Shown: one piece after another, positions 7,981 through 16,506 of the stretch
Layout: every line of letters starts with the position of its first letter
How positions within the stretch are numbered: position 1 is the stretch's first letter
DNA from: Candidatus Methanophagaceae archaeon
GTDB lineage: Archaea > Halobacteriota > Syntropharchaeia > Alkanophagales > Methanospirareceae
Length of the DNA: 64,000 nucleotides
Reading direction: 5' to 3'
NCBI GenBank assembly: GCA_003194435.1
Contig: PQXC01000009.1
Location: 1 to 64,000 of the forward strand
Notes under the pieces: generated by a model
Told to the model about the DNA's origin: nothing
Seen by the model: the letters and a program-made list of their open reading frames with translations, nothing else
Databases searched by the model: none
Made by a program: the position numbers and the translations under genes

Positions 7981-9384
7981 CTACTGCCCCATCCTGAACA
8001 TCTCGTGTATAGCCCGAGCTGCTCGATATGCATCTTCCCTCTTCACAACAAATGAGATGTTATACTCCGAACTGCCCTGAGAGATCATTATCACGCTTAT
8101 CCCCTCCTTACCAAGTGCAGAAAAGACCTTACCTGCTACTCCGGGCGTTCCTGCCATGCCAGTACCCACAACACCAACCGCAGAGACATTGCTATTGGAT
8201 GTGAAGTCACGGATTATAGAGCCTGTGGTATTTATCTTCTTTATCGCATCAATTGCTTTCTGGAGCTGCGCACTGTCTATAACAATAGATATAGTCCTTT
8301 CAGAGGAGCCCTGACTTACCATTATGGTATCAACCTTTTCCGCAGCCAGAGCGATGAATATTCGGGCTGCAACTTCTGATATACCCCTCATACCACTACC
8401 TGCGATATTAATGATGGAGGTATTCTCAATGAGAGTGATGGCTTTTGCCGCTTTCTCTGTATGTTCAGGCTCCTTTCCTATGAGTGTACCTTCATCCTCG
8501 GGCTTTAACAGATTCTTCACACGAATTGGTATATCCTTCTCCATCACTGGCTCAATTGCACGCGGATGCAGTATAGAAGCGCCGAAATATGAGAGCTCCA
8601 TCGCCTCTATGTATGATATATACGGTATCTTCCTGGCATCTTGTATTATCTTCGGGTCTGCGCTCATTATGCCCTCCGTCTCCTTCCAGAGCCATATCTC
8701 ATCTGCGTTTATCGCTGCACCAATCAGTGTAGCAGTATAATCCGAGCCACCCCTACCGAGTGTTGTTATTATCCCCTTCCTCGTCTCCCCGATATAGCCG
8801 CAGACCACAGGTACCCTGTTCTGAGTTAGCAGTGGCATGATTCGCGCTCTTATCTCATCCTCCACACCCTCTATCACCTGCGCGTTGCCATATCCCTCAT
8901 CTGTTATTATCCCCGCTTCACCGCCTGAGAGGTGAATTGCATCAATACCCAGTGAACGCAGAGTACCAGCCAGTATGGGCGCAGCCAATCGCTCACCGAA
9001 GGATACGATGTAATCACAAGAACGAGCAGTCAACTCACCAAGGAGGCATATACCAATCAGAGCTTTCTCCATATCCCCCGTTCTCTGCTTTATCTCCTCT
9101 TTCACCTTATCCAATATCTGCTCATCGGCTATCGCCTCAGAAGCAGCATCCTCATGTCTCTCCCTTATCTTAGCTACAAACCCTTTTGCACTCTCAATCT
9201 CCCCTTCCCTTACCATCTTCAACGCATTCTCGTGCAGCATATCGGTGACTTTGTAGAGAGCAGATGTGACAACGACCAGCTCTTTATTACCTGAGTCTCT
9301 TATCCTCTTCACCAGCTCTGCAACTGCCTTTATCCTCTTACCATCTGCAACTGCTGCACCTCCAAACTTCATCACCAGCCTCAT
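7981..9384 (-). CDS. lysC: Aspartate kinase
   Basis: Phosphorylates aspartate, the first step toward lysine, threonine, methionine and, in methanogen-type archaea, homocysteine. The 467-aa sequence starts with the KFGGAAVADGKRI substrate-binding motif, has the GRGGSDYTATLIGAA kinase segment in the middle, and carries two C-terminal ACT domains (about 310-385 and 390-465) with repeated VSQGSSERTISIVID and ISQGSSEYNISFVV elements. The ACT pair implies feedback inhibition by an end-product amino acid. Its product feeds the DUF39 sulfurtransferase pathway at 23684. It is divergent from the thermosome gene, with about 150 bases between the starts. Confidence 0.96.
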   Translation of the reverse strand: MRLVMKFGGAAVADGKRIKAVAELVKRIRDSGNKELVVVTSALYKVTDMLHENALKMVREGEIESAKGFVAKIRERHEDAASEAIADEQILDKVKEEIKQRTGDMEKALIGICLLGELTARSCDYIVSFGERLAAPILAGTLRSLGIDAIHLSGGEAGIITDEGYGNAQVIEGVEDEIRARIMPLLTQNRVPVVCGYIGETRKGIITTLGRGGSDYTATLIGAAINADEIWLWKETEGIMSADPKIIQDARKIPYISYIEAMELSYFGASILHPRAIEPVMEKDIPIRVKNLLKPEDEGTLIGKEPEHTEKAAKAITLIENTSIINIAGSGMRGISEVAARIFIALAAEKVDTIMVSQGSSERTISIVIDSAQLQKAIDAIKKINTTGSIIRDFTSNSNVSAVGVVGTGMAGTPGVAGKVFSALGKEGISVIMISQGSSEYNISFVVKREDAYRAARAIHEMFRMGQ

Positions 9385-9533
9385 GTATCTCTTCCTTCTC
9401 TTTTCTCCTCTTCTCTCTTTAGCAAAGACAGGACAAAGAGATTTATAGAAATACCATTATATGTATTAAAATTAAAAGAGAAGAGATTAATTAAGCATTA
9501 AGCGAAAAGGAAAGAGGAAGGAAAGAGGGAAAA
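9385..9533. promoter_or_regulatory. Divergent promoter region of lysC and the thermosome gene
   Basis: A-rich 149-base gap. TATA-like GATTTATAG near 9440 suits leftward transcription when read in reverse (CTATAAATC). For the thermosome gene, CCATTATATGTATT (about 9454-9467) and a long purine-rich leader (GAGGAAGGAAAGAGG) precede ATG 9534. No heat-shock operator was identified with confidence. Confidence 0.35.
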
Positions 9534-11192
9534 ATGGCAGCACTTGGTGGAATACCCGTATTGGTATTGAAAGAGGGTAGTGAGAGGACGAGAGGCAGGG
9601 ATGCTCAGAGTGCGAACATAAATGCAGCTAAAGCAGTCGCTTCTGCTGTTCGTACTACGCTGGGACCAAAGGGCATGGATAAGATGCTCGTTGATTCACT
9701 CGGTGACGTGGTGATAACGAACGATGGTGTAACAATACTGAAGGAGATGGAGATAGAGAGCCCGGCAGCGAAGATGGTGGTGGAGATTGCCAAGACGGTG
9801 GATGAGGTTGCCGGCGATGGTACGACGACATCGGTTGTATTGGGCGGTGAACTGCTGAAGAAGGCGGAAGAGCTGCTCGAACAGGAGTTACACCCTTCGG
9901 TCATCACGCTTGGTTATAGACTCGCAGCAGAGAAGTCGAAGGAAATTCTGGACGAGTTTGCCGTGGACCTCGATATTGAAAATGATGAGGATTTGAAGAA
10001 GATAGCAAAGACGGCGATAACAGGCAAATTCGCCGAGGCTTCTCGTGATTTCCTCGCTGATATAGCGATAAAAGCGGTCAAGTTAATAACAGAGACCAGC
10101 CACGGTGGTAAGCGTGTCGTTGACATTGATAATATAAGTGTGGAGAAGAAGACAGGAGGAAAAGTAGGGGAGACGATGCTGGTTCAGGGTATGGCACTGG
10201 ATAAAGAGGTGGTACATGCAGGGATGCCAAAGCGGGTGGAGGATGCGAAGATAGCACTGATTAATGCTTCTTTAGAAGTGAAGAAGACAGAGACGAGTGC
10301 AGAATTGAAGATAACCAAATCAGAGCAGCTTAAAGCATTCCTAGACGAAGAAGAGCGGGAGATGCGCGAGATGGCAATGCGAATAAAGGCAAGTGGTGCA
10401 AATGTGGTTATATGCCAGAAGGGCATAGATGACCTCGTGCAGCATTACCTTGCAAAAGAGGGTATTATGGCAGTGAGGCGAGCGAAGAAGAGTGATATGG
10501 AGAAGCTGGCAAAGGCAACGGGTGGCAAAGTGATAACCAACCTGGAAGAGCTGAATGAGAAAGATCTTGGTCATGCGGAGTTCGTAGAAGAGCGGAAGGT
10601 AGGAGGAGATAAGATGGTCTTCATAGAGGGCTGTAAGAATCCACACGCGGTCTCCATTGTTATACGTGGCGGAACAGAGCACGTAGTTGACGAAGTCGAA
10701 CGGGCGTTGCATGATATGCTTATGGTAGTGGGGAGCATAATAGAAGATGGAAAAGCAGTTGCAGGCGGTGGCGCAGTGGAGACTGAACTGGCATTGCGAG
10801 TGAAAGCATACAGTGCCTCTTTAAAGGGTCGAGAACAACTGGCGGTTGAGAAGTTCGCAGAGGCGATGGAGATAATCCCGAGGACGCTGGCAGAAAATTC
10901 CGGGCTTGACCCGATAGACACACTGGTGGAGTTGAAAGCCGCGCACGAGCGTGGTGAAAAGACTGCAGGTCTGGATGTTTATAGTGGTAAGGTCGTGGAT
11001 ATGTGGCAGAAAGGAGTGATAGAGCCTTTGAGGACGAAGAGGCAGGTGGTGGAATCCGCAACTGAGGCTGCAGTGATGATACTGAGAATAGACGATGTGA
11101 TAATGTCAAAACGTGAGAGCCCACCGAGTCCACCGCCAGAAGGAGGTGGTGGCGGTATGCCCGGTGGCTATGGTGGTATGCCTCCATATTAA
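9534..11192 (+). CDS. thsA: Thermosome subunit (group II chaperonin)
   Basis: A 552-aa ATP-driven folding chamber subunit. Hallmarks are [18 protein letters not shown], the ATP-binding [14 protein letters not shown], the [10 protein letters not shown] block, and the Gly/Met-rich tail [13 protein letters not shown], typical of archaeal thermosomes. The apical-domain lid helices are present, as expected for a chaperonin that needs no GroES. A second subunit gene is not in this window. A purine-rich Shine-Dalgarno-like run precedes the ATG. The downstream permease begins 32 bases after the stop but is functionally unrelated. Confidence 0.98.
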   Translation: MAALGGIPVLVLKEGSERTRGRDAQSANINAAKAVASAVRTTLGPKGMDKMLVDSLGDVVITNDGVTILKEMEIESPAAKMVVEIAKTVDEVAGDGTTTSVVLGGELLKKAEELLEQELHPSVITLGYRLAAEKSKEILDEFAVDLDIENDEDLKKIAKTAITGKFAEASRDFLADIAIKAVKLITETSHGGKRVVDIDNISVEKKTGGKVGETMLVQGMALDKEVVHAGMPKRVEDAKIALINASLEVKKTETSAELKITKSEQLKAFLDEEEREMREMAMRIKASGANVVICQKGIDDLVQHYLAKEGIMAVRRAKKSDMEKLAKATGGKVITNLEELNEKDLGHAEFVEERKVGGDKMVFIEGCKNPHAVSIVIRGGTEHVVDEVERALHDMLMVVGSIIEDGKAVAGGGAVETELALRVKAYSASLKGREQLAVEKFAEAMEIIPRTLAENSGLDPIDTLVELKAAHERGEKTAGLDVYSGKVVDMWQKGVIEPLRTKRQVVESATEAAVMILRIDDVIMSKRESPPSPPPEGGGGGMPGGYGGMPPY

Positions 11193-11224
11193 TCACCTCC
11201 CTTTTATTTTATTCCTGATGCCTG

Positions 11225-12013
11225 ATGGCGTTGAAGCGAATAAAGCAAATAGATGTTGGAGCGATTTATGTACTGTGGTTGCGGGAGATGAAAGGGCTGT
11301 GGCGGGCAAAGAGTCGTGTCGTTGGCTCGTTGGGAATGCCACTCTTCTTCCTCGCATTCCTCGGCTTGGGTTTCAGTCACGCAGCCATACCCGAAATGCC
11401 GGAAGGGATGACCAATACCGGGTTCTTCACGACCGGGATAATAGGAATGACGATGGTCTTCAGCTCAGTATTTGCGGGAATTTCCGTGCTCTGGGACAAG
11501 GAATTTGGCTTTCTGAAAGAGGTAATGGTGGCACCGGTGTCGAGACTCTCCATCGTACTGGGTAGAACTGCGGGTGGCTCAACTACCGCATTGATGCAGG
11601 GTGTTATGATCCTGCTGTTAAGTACTCTACTGGGATTTGAAATAAAGGATGTTCTCGGTCTGATAGCATCATTAGCATTCATGTGCTTGATTTCCTTCAC
11701 CTTTGTTGGTATGGGTCTGGTCTTCGCTTCCTTCATGCGGGACATGCATGGATTCCCGCTGGTGATGAACTTCATTGTGTTCCCCATAATTATCTTCTCT
11801 GGTGCGTTATTCCCTATTGAGACTCTACCATCATGGCTTCTACCCGCATGGTATATAGACCCGCTAACTTATGGCGTGGATGGCTTAAGAGCCACTTTGC
11901 TGGGAGTATCAGAAATTCCCATGCTGCTTGATCTGTTTATTAGCTTCGCAGTCTCTGCGGGAATGATAACCGCAGGGGCTTATCTATTCGAGCGTACAGA
12001 TGTGGGAAAATAG
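11225..12013 (+). CDS. ABC-2 type transporter permease
   Basis: A 262-aa membrane protein with six hydrophobic segments. The pattern LREMKGLWRAKSRVVGSL, GISVLWDKEFGFLKEVMVAPVSR and the terminal IFSGALFPIETLPSWLLP is that of the NodJ/DrrB-like ABC-2 export permeases that move lipids, polysaccharides or drugs. No ATP-binding subunit is encoded on either side, so it must pair with an ATPase made elsewhere, or the operon partner has been lost. The sequence after the stop (12014-12088) shows no feature. The substrate cannot be told. Confidence 0.88.
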   Translation: MALKRIKQIDVGAIYVLWLREMKGLWRAKSRVVGSLGMPLFFLAFLGLGFSHAAIPEMPEGMTNTGFFTTGIIGMTMVFSSVFAGISVLWDKEFGFLKEVMVAPVSRLSIVLGRTAGGSTTALMQGVMILLLSTLLGFEIKDVLGLIASLAFMCLISFTFVGMGLVFASFMRDMHGFPLVMNFIVFPIIIFSGALFPIETLPSWLLPAWYIDPLTYGVDGLRATLLGVSEIPMLLDLFISFAVSAGMITAGAYLFERTDVGK

Positions 12014-12088
12014 GTTTCTTGTCTCTGTTCGTTTTCCCAAGATGCTCGTACAGCCCTGCATCTTTCTCAATTTACCTCACAACATCGC

Positions 12089-12772
12089 CTAAAAATTGCT
12101 CTTTAATGAACGCTGATTTTCCAGCCAGATATAGACCGGGTATAACTCATTTACAAATTTATAAGTCCCTCTACCTCCTTCTATATCAGGCACAATGATA
12201 CCTAACTCTCTCATCTTTCTTAAAAAGTTGTTAAATACTTTTCTTTCACCCGCATTTAGTTTGCTTTCTATCTCTTTCTTTTTAAAATAACTGAAAGGCA
12301 TAAGTTCTTCCCCTAACTTCCTCAAAATTGACCTATATCGCGGGCTACGGATTGCCCTGTAAACCTTCGGGTCGAGGTATTTCTTTCCAATTCTATCAGC
12401 GGCATCAAAAATCCCGGCGAGGGCGTCATCCTCACTTATTTTCCCATCTTCGTCATTCCAAAAAACCGCATCGCCTATTTCATGCATTAAAATAGGTAAG
12501 CCACTCGAAAATTTAACCATATCTTCCAGTGCTTCCGGCTCAACTTCCATATTGACTTTTTTGAATGCCTTCTCAAAAAACTCCTTCACCTCCGCGTCAG
12601 ATAGTTTCTCAACACTCACCACTCTGAAGATTCTCATGAGAGAAGGTTGGAGCCTACTCAAGGAGTCCCTTATCTCTGGAAGTCCTATTGACATAATAAA
12701 AGCCGGGAAATTTGATGGATAACGAATGGCTACGCTATCTACGAAGCTTTTATACCAATTTGCAAAATTCTC
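12089..12772 (-). pseudogene. C-terminal fragment of an AAA-type ATPase
   Basis: The open frame runs from a TGA at 12773-12775 down to 12089; the track starts it at ATG 12694. The first residues (NFANWYKSFVD, then FPAFIMSIGLPEIRDSL) match the sensor-1 strand and arginine region of archaeal AAA/Orc1-like ATPases, followed by a lid with LPILMHEIGDAVF and a C-terminal winged helix. Walker A and B are missing, so the 5' half of the gene is gone and the product cannot hydrolyse ATP. Its upstream end abuts and overlaps by 23 bases the truncated methyltransferase fragment, marking a recombination junction. ATPases of this kind sit in both replication and defence contexts. Confidence 0.6.
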
Positions 12773-12995
12773 TCAAGTATTTTCCATAATCTGTTAGCAA
12801 AAATTGATTTGAGCATATATAGCCGAGTTTACCATGATTTAACAAAACTTTGAGACCTTTTTCTATAAATACACAGTAAAGATCATATAATCCCTTGGCT
12901 GTGTCGTATATCTCCCCGTAGTATTTCTTTTGCTCTTTGGCTATCATTCGAATATTCACATACGACGGATTCCCGACCACGAAATTATACTTCAC
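12750..12995 (-). pseudogene. N6-adenine DNA methyltransferase, second fragment
   Basis: An 81-codon ORF starting at GTG 12995 that holds the catalytic motif IV, FVVGNPSYV (NPxY), and the following GKLGYICSNQFLLTDYGKYLREF segment typical of Eco57I/PglX-like adenine methyltransferases. It is the direct continuation of the 13039-13962 ORF: removing one copy of the 25-bp repeat at 13022-13071 joins both frames without a stop. The reading then ends abruptly at TAA 12750, where the sequence changes to the ATPase fragment, so the target-recognition part is missing. Almost certainly not functional as it stands. Confidence 0.75.
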
Positions 12996-13021
12996 ATAAT
13001 TCTTCAGAATCGCAGCAAGTA

Positions 13022-13071
13022 TTATGTCCTCAACGGATTTAATCAGTTATGTCCTCAACGGATTTAATCAG
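13022..13071. repeat. 25-bp perfect tandem duplication that breaks the methyltransferase frame
   Basis: The 25 bases at 13022-13046 are repeated exactly at 13047-13071. Twenty-five is not a multiple of three, so the second copy shifts the frame and introduces the stop at 13039 of the upstream ORF. With a single copy the reading continues ...KSVEDIILAAILKNYVKYNF... into the NPSY-containing ORF. Confidence 0.95.
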
Positions 13072-13962
13072 TTTGCCATCGCCGAAAGTCGCTTTGAGTT
13101 CCTTGAACTTCTGTAAGAAGTGCTTTGCGTAGGGTGTGAAAAATGAAACCAATCTGTTCCACTCCTTATCTTTGAGATACCGCTTGAAATTCCTTTCCAG
13201 TTCTCCTTTATCAACCTCATATTTCTCATCCCGTGCGGATTCTTTCACCGTATCAAAAACCGCCTGAAGAGCGGCAAAGTATTCCTGAACGTTTAATAAA
13301 TCCGTTTTTCCGAATACGTCTTTATCGTAAGGCATCTTTATCTTCAGGTTTCCACCGTCAACTGGCAAGCCCGTGTCAATTAAAATATGGCGAATACCTC
13401 GCACAGATTCCTCAATGGTTACTTTCCTCGATTCTCCTTTCGTTTCATCTACCAGCGAATCTGTTCTGAAAATGGGCAGACGGTTCAGAACAAAATGTGG
13501 GTCCTCTTCCATCGCTTTCTTATATGCGGGAATCAGGACGAGCATGAACTGCATCTGCGCCATAAACGTAGCAAATGGATGAATGTCAAAGCCTGCGATG
13601 CAGTATTCGTTACATAGCCTTTTTAAAATACTCGACCAGCCTTCTTCATCTGCGATTCGCTCCGAAGCTTTCAGATATCTCCGCAGCGCTTCTACCAGAA
13701 AAGTCCCGGAGCCACATGCAGGGTCTAACAATCTCTTGTGGATAATGCCCTGTCCTTCATAGCCGACCGCATCAAGTATATACTTCACAACCTCGATTGG
13801 CGTATAAAATTCTCCAAGCGCCTTTCTCGTCTCCTTATCAAAATAGCGCTGGTAAAGCGTTCCTAAAGGGTCACCAACAATCTCAGAAAAGTCGAACTTG
13901 TAGAGCGTTAAGATAATATCAGCAAGAGCCTCGCCAAAGCGACCTTTTTGCTTTTCAGCCAT
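13039..13962 (-). pseudogene. N6-adenine DNA methyltransferase, first fragment (S-adenosylmethionine-binding half)
   Basis: A 307-codon ORF with the RFGEALADIILTLYKFDFS lead-in, GEFYTPIEVVKYILD, and the AdoMet-binding motif I LLDPACGSGTFLVEALRR, as in Eco57I-type and PglX-type adenine methyltransferases of restriction or BREX-like systems. Its end, SVEDITD, is an artefact of the 25-bp duplication; the true continuation is 12995-12750. The N-terminal helical region usual for these enzymes is also missing. Just upstream, in another frame, ATG 14004 opens a short peptide (MDTATKIRASFKKLYG), which may be the original N-terminus separated by a further frameshift. No restriction nuclease is recognisable nearby. 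Confidence 0.8.
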
Positions 13963-14012
13963 AAAGCTTTTTGAAGCTTGCCCGGATTTTCGTTGCAGTG
14001 TCCATTTTAGTT

Positions 14013-14624
14013 TTAAGATTTTACTTCTCTAACTCTAATATCCTTAACGAGGAAATTTCCACCTTTTAGCTTTACTCCCTCTATCTCAAAATTCTTACCA
14101 AACAATGCTTCTCGTATTCTTTCAAGCGTTGCCACTTCACCCAGCTTTTTCGCTTCTTCCAGTGTAATATTCACAATTTTCTCTGTTACATCACGTTTGA
14201 AGATCAATGTGCATTGCTCCTTGCCGTCGTCAAATCTGGCTTTGATTCTCAAATCCCAGACCCCCTTAACATCGCTGTGAACGATGCAAAAGTTGTCTAT
14301 TATCCATCTGTTGCACTTCGGACAACGCTGAATAAGACCACTACCGTCGTAAATCTGCGTTATTCTCCCGTTAAGCTTAGATCCGAACTCTCCGAACTCC
14401 TTCGGTTCTTCAGCTTTTTTAACTGCCTTTTCTTCAAGAATCTTTTCAACATGTCCAACCTCGATAACAATCACTTCTGGAAACTTCTCTGGAAAGGAAC
14501 TCAAAACCTCCAGGGCTTTTTCTTCCTCCAGTGACTCGATAATTTTTAAAGCCCCTGGATGTATCTGGTACCCATATCCAAGAACCTTTTCCAATATGCC
14601 CGAAGATTTATTGCCTGGTGCCAT
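14013..14624 (-). CDS. RPA-like single-stranded-DNA-binding protein with zinc finger
   Basis: About 203 residues. The N-terminal 60 (GYGYQIHPGALKIIESL...) resemble the small helical domain found at the start of archaeal DNA polymerase D small subunits. After a charged linker comes an OB-fold-like part with NGRITQIYDGSGLIQRCP and the zinc finger C-x2-C-x8-C-x2-H (CPKC...CIVH), then DLRIKARFDDG, as in archaeal RPA proteins. I infer a ssDNA-binding role in replication or repair. ATG 14624 is preferred to TTG 14630. The start overlaps a 40-codon ORF by 17 bases, suggesting coupled translation. It precedes the broken methyltransferase on the same strand. Confidence 0.65.
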   Translation of the reverse strand: MAPGNKSSGILEKVLGYGYQIHPGALKIIESLEEEKALEVLSSFPEKFPEVIVIEVGHVEKILEEKAVKKAEEPKEFGEFGSKLNGRITQIYDGSGLIQRCPKCNRWIIDNFCIVHSDVKGVWDLRIKARFDDGKEQCTLIFKRDVTEKIVNITLEEAKKLGEVATLERIREALFGKNFEIEGVKLKGGNFLVKDIRVREVKS

Positions 14625-14730
14625 CTTCAACTATACGCCATCTCTTAGTCCGTTCGCCTTTATCCCCCCTGCCTTTAACCGCCTGCGTAGCTATAAATGT
14701 TTCCACTAATCTTATTAAACTTTTGCTCAT
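14608..14730 (-). CDS. Small basic 40-aa protein overlapping the RPA-like gene
   Basis: The ORF MSKSLIRLVETFIATQAV... is too short for the track. It starts at ATG 14730 behind a GGGAGATGAG sequence that could serve as a Shine-Dalgarno and ends at TAA 14608, overlapping the RPA-like start by 17 bases. The peptide has one amphipathic helix followed by a strongly basic segment (GRGDKGERTKRWR), which suits nucleic-acid binding. No family is recognised. The coupling to the RPA-like gene is the main reason to list it. Confidence 0.3.
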   Translation of the reverse strand: MSKSLIRLVETFIATQAVKGRGDKGERTKRWRIVEDGTRQ

Positions 14731-14867
14731 CTTCTCATCTCCCGGCTTCACGGACGGATAGAAAAACAAAAAGGAAAAAGCCATTTATCATTATCAACTT
14801 GAGACGGGTATTAATTGAGATGATGTTACCGTTCCAGCACTCGCGGGGAAGAAGAGGAACCAGAATC

Positions 14868-15629
14868 ATGGTCAAGAGCAACCTGTATGCTATATGTGCA
14901 GTTTATCTTATTCTAATCACTTCGGCGGAGTTATTAACAAATTACAATCAAAAACTGGGCATTGTCTTTCATGTCGGCATCATGTTCCTCCTGTTTATAT
15001 GTGCATCCCTGGAATACAGCAGAGTCGTCTCTCAATTCCTGATATCCCTCACTCTTGCACCCCTTATCCGGATACTCAGCTTATCTATGCCGATTGTACA
15101 ATTCAGCCGTATGTTCTGGTTTATCCTTATCTCCATACCCGTGTTCATCGCGGTATTCACATGTATATGGTTACAGGGTGTCCATCCTGCGAGTCTGGGG
15201 CTTCACATATCCACTTCCCATCTATCGCTTGAAGCTGGCGTTATACTCCTTGGTCTACCATTTGGATTAATAGAATATCAGATTTTGAAGCCCAGTCCAC
15301 TTGCACTGAACTTGCGAATCTCTGATATCATTGTGGCATCATTGATATTCATCATCTGCACGGGTTTCTTAGAGGAGATAGTATTCAGGGGATTGATTCA
15401 GTTCAATACAATGCGGGTGATGGGCAGATGGCAGGGTATTCTCTTCATCTCGGCCATCTTTGGCGTCCTGCACGCGGGGAATCTCACCCCGTTTGACTGC
15501 TTGCTCGCATTCTCTGCTGGCTTTGTATTCTCATTCGTACGGGAGAAGACAGGTTCTTTATATGGTATAAGCCTCTCACACGGGCTCATCAATATCATAT
15601 TATTCATGGTGGCACCTTCCTATTTCTGA
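14868..15629 (+). CDS. CPBP family intramembrane glutamic protease
   Basis: A polytopic membrane protein of about 254 residues with seven or eight transmembrane segments. It carries the CPBP/Abi (CAAX-processing) motifs: EEIVFRG with the catalytic EE-x3-R, a histidine in FGVLHAG, and the final LSHGLINIILF. Members cleave membrane peptides or act in prenyl-protein processing and bacteriocin immunity. ATG 14868 begins directly at the first membrane helix and has GAGG upstream. ATG 14820 and the track's 14697 would add a basic, unconserved lead. It is convergent with the EpsI-like gene, overlapping by 26 bases, and may have no link to the sorting operon. Confidence 0.85.
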   Translation: MVKSNLYAICAVYLILITSAELLTNYNQKLGIVFHVGIMFLLFICASLEYSRVVSQFLISLTLAPLIRILSLSMPIVQFSRMFWFILISIPVFIAVFTCIWLQGVHPASLGLHISTSHLSLEAGVILLGLPFGLIEYQILKPSPLALNLRISDIIVASLIFIICTGFLEEIVFRGLIQFNTMRVMGRWQGILFISAIFGVLHAGNLTPFDCLLAFSAGFVFSFVREKTGSLYGISLSHGLINIILFMVAPSYF

Positions 15630-16497
15630 GCTTCGATTTCAATAGACCGTTATGTATGCTGGGATAGAAAATGACCAGGATAGGCAGTAGCAGAATGAGT
15701 ACAATAGCCACTTTACCGGAGCAAGAAGAGAAGAGAGTGAAAAAGATAGGCGATTCCTCCTTCTGGAGCTCAAACATGCAGGGTATAGTCTCGCCCATAA
15801 ACTCCCTGGTCATGTTCAGAGTGCCATTGTATGAGCCTTGAATCGGTGCCAACGCTGATACCCGCACCATTGTGATCTTATTTGATAACGGCTTCTCCTT
15901 CACATAGAAATATAGCACTACCCTTCGTTCCGTTACGTCACCGCGTGGCGATTCCTTCGTGACGATGAGTTTCTTTGCTGTTATCATCCTGCTGGATGCT
16001 ATACGAGTTTTATTCACGGGTTTTGTAAAGAGCGGCTCTTCCACCCAGCTCCTGTTACGTACCGGTATCTGCACCCTGCCCGTTTCCTCTATCTTATAAC
16101 CCAGTGCAGGATAGCATACAATCGGAGGATGGAAACTTGAGCGATTATTTGACTGCACAATGAGGAAGAATACAGGCTGATAATATCTTGGATTCGAATA
16201 CGCGCGCATGAGCAACACATCGGCATGCAGTACCTTAGCAAGTCTCGCTGCCGCACTGTACTCTTTGTCCCGCCAGTTGCCTATCTTACGCGGGAATGCA
16301 CGCATATGCTCGTTGCTGCCGAAATCCAGCTTCGCTCTCACAAACGTCTCACCTGATGCACCATGCGAGAGCTCTGCACCTATCGTGGTGACCGATTTAG
16401 CAAGAATCATGGATGGCGTTGAGAAGAGTATTATAATTACAAAAGTGAGCAGTAGTACACCTATAACCCTGCAGTATTCTTCGCTGAATCTCCTCAT
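15604..16497 (-). CDS. EpsI-like exosortase-associated protein
   Basis: A 297-aa protein with an N-terminal membrane anchor (residues 12-33), an extracytoplasmic domain and a second transmembrane segment near 262-282. The domain contains FPRKIGNWR, ADVLLMRAYSNPRYYQPVFF and FHPPIVCYPALGYKIEE, corresponding to the EpsI/DUF3485 signature in which an H-P...C-Y-P-x-x-G core is conserved. EpsI proteins accompany exosortases in exopolysaccharide and PEP-CTERM loci; their biochemical role is unsettled. The gene starts 9 bases after the archaeosortase stop, so it is the last gene of the operon 19214-15604. Confidence 0.8.
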   Translation of the reverse strand: MRRFSEEYCRVIGVLLLTFVIIILFSTPSMILAKSVTTIGAELSHGASGETFVRAKLDFGSNEHMRAFPRKIGNWRDKEYSAAARLAKVLHADVLLMRAYSNPRYYQPVFFLIVQSNNRSSFHPPIVCYPALGYKIEETGRVQIPVRNRSWVEEPLFTKPVNKTRIASSRMITAKKLIVTKESPRGDVTERRVVLYFYVKEKPLSNKITMVRVSALAPIQGSYNGTLNMTREFMGETIPCMFELQKEESPIFFTLFSSCSGKVAIVLILLLPILVIFYPSIHNGLLKSKLRNRKVPP

Positions 16498-16506
16498 CCT
16501 ATCCCC

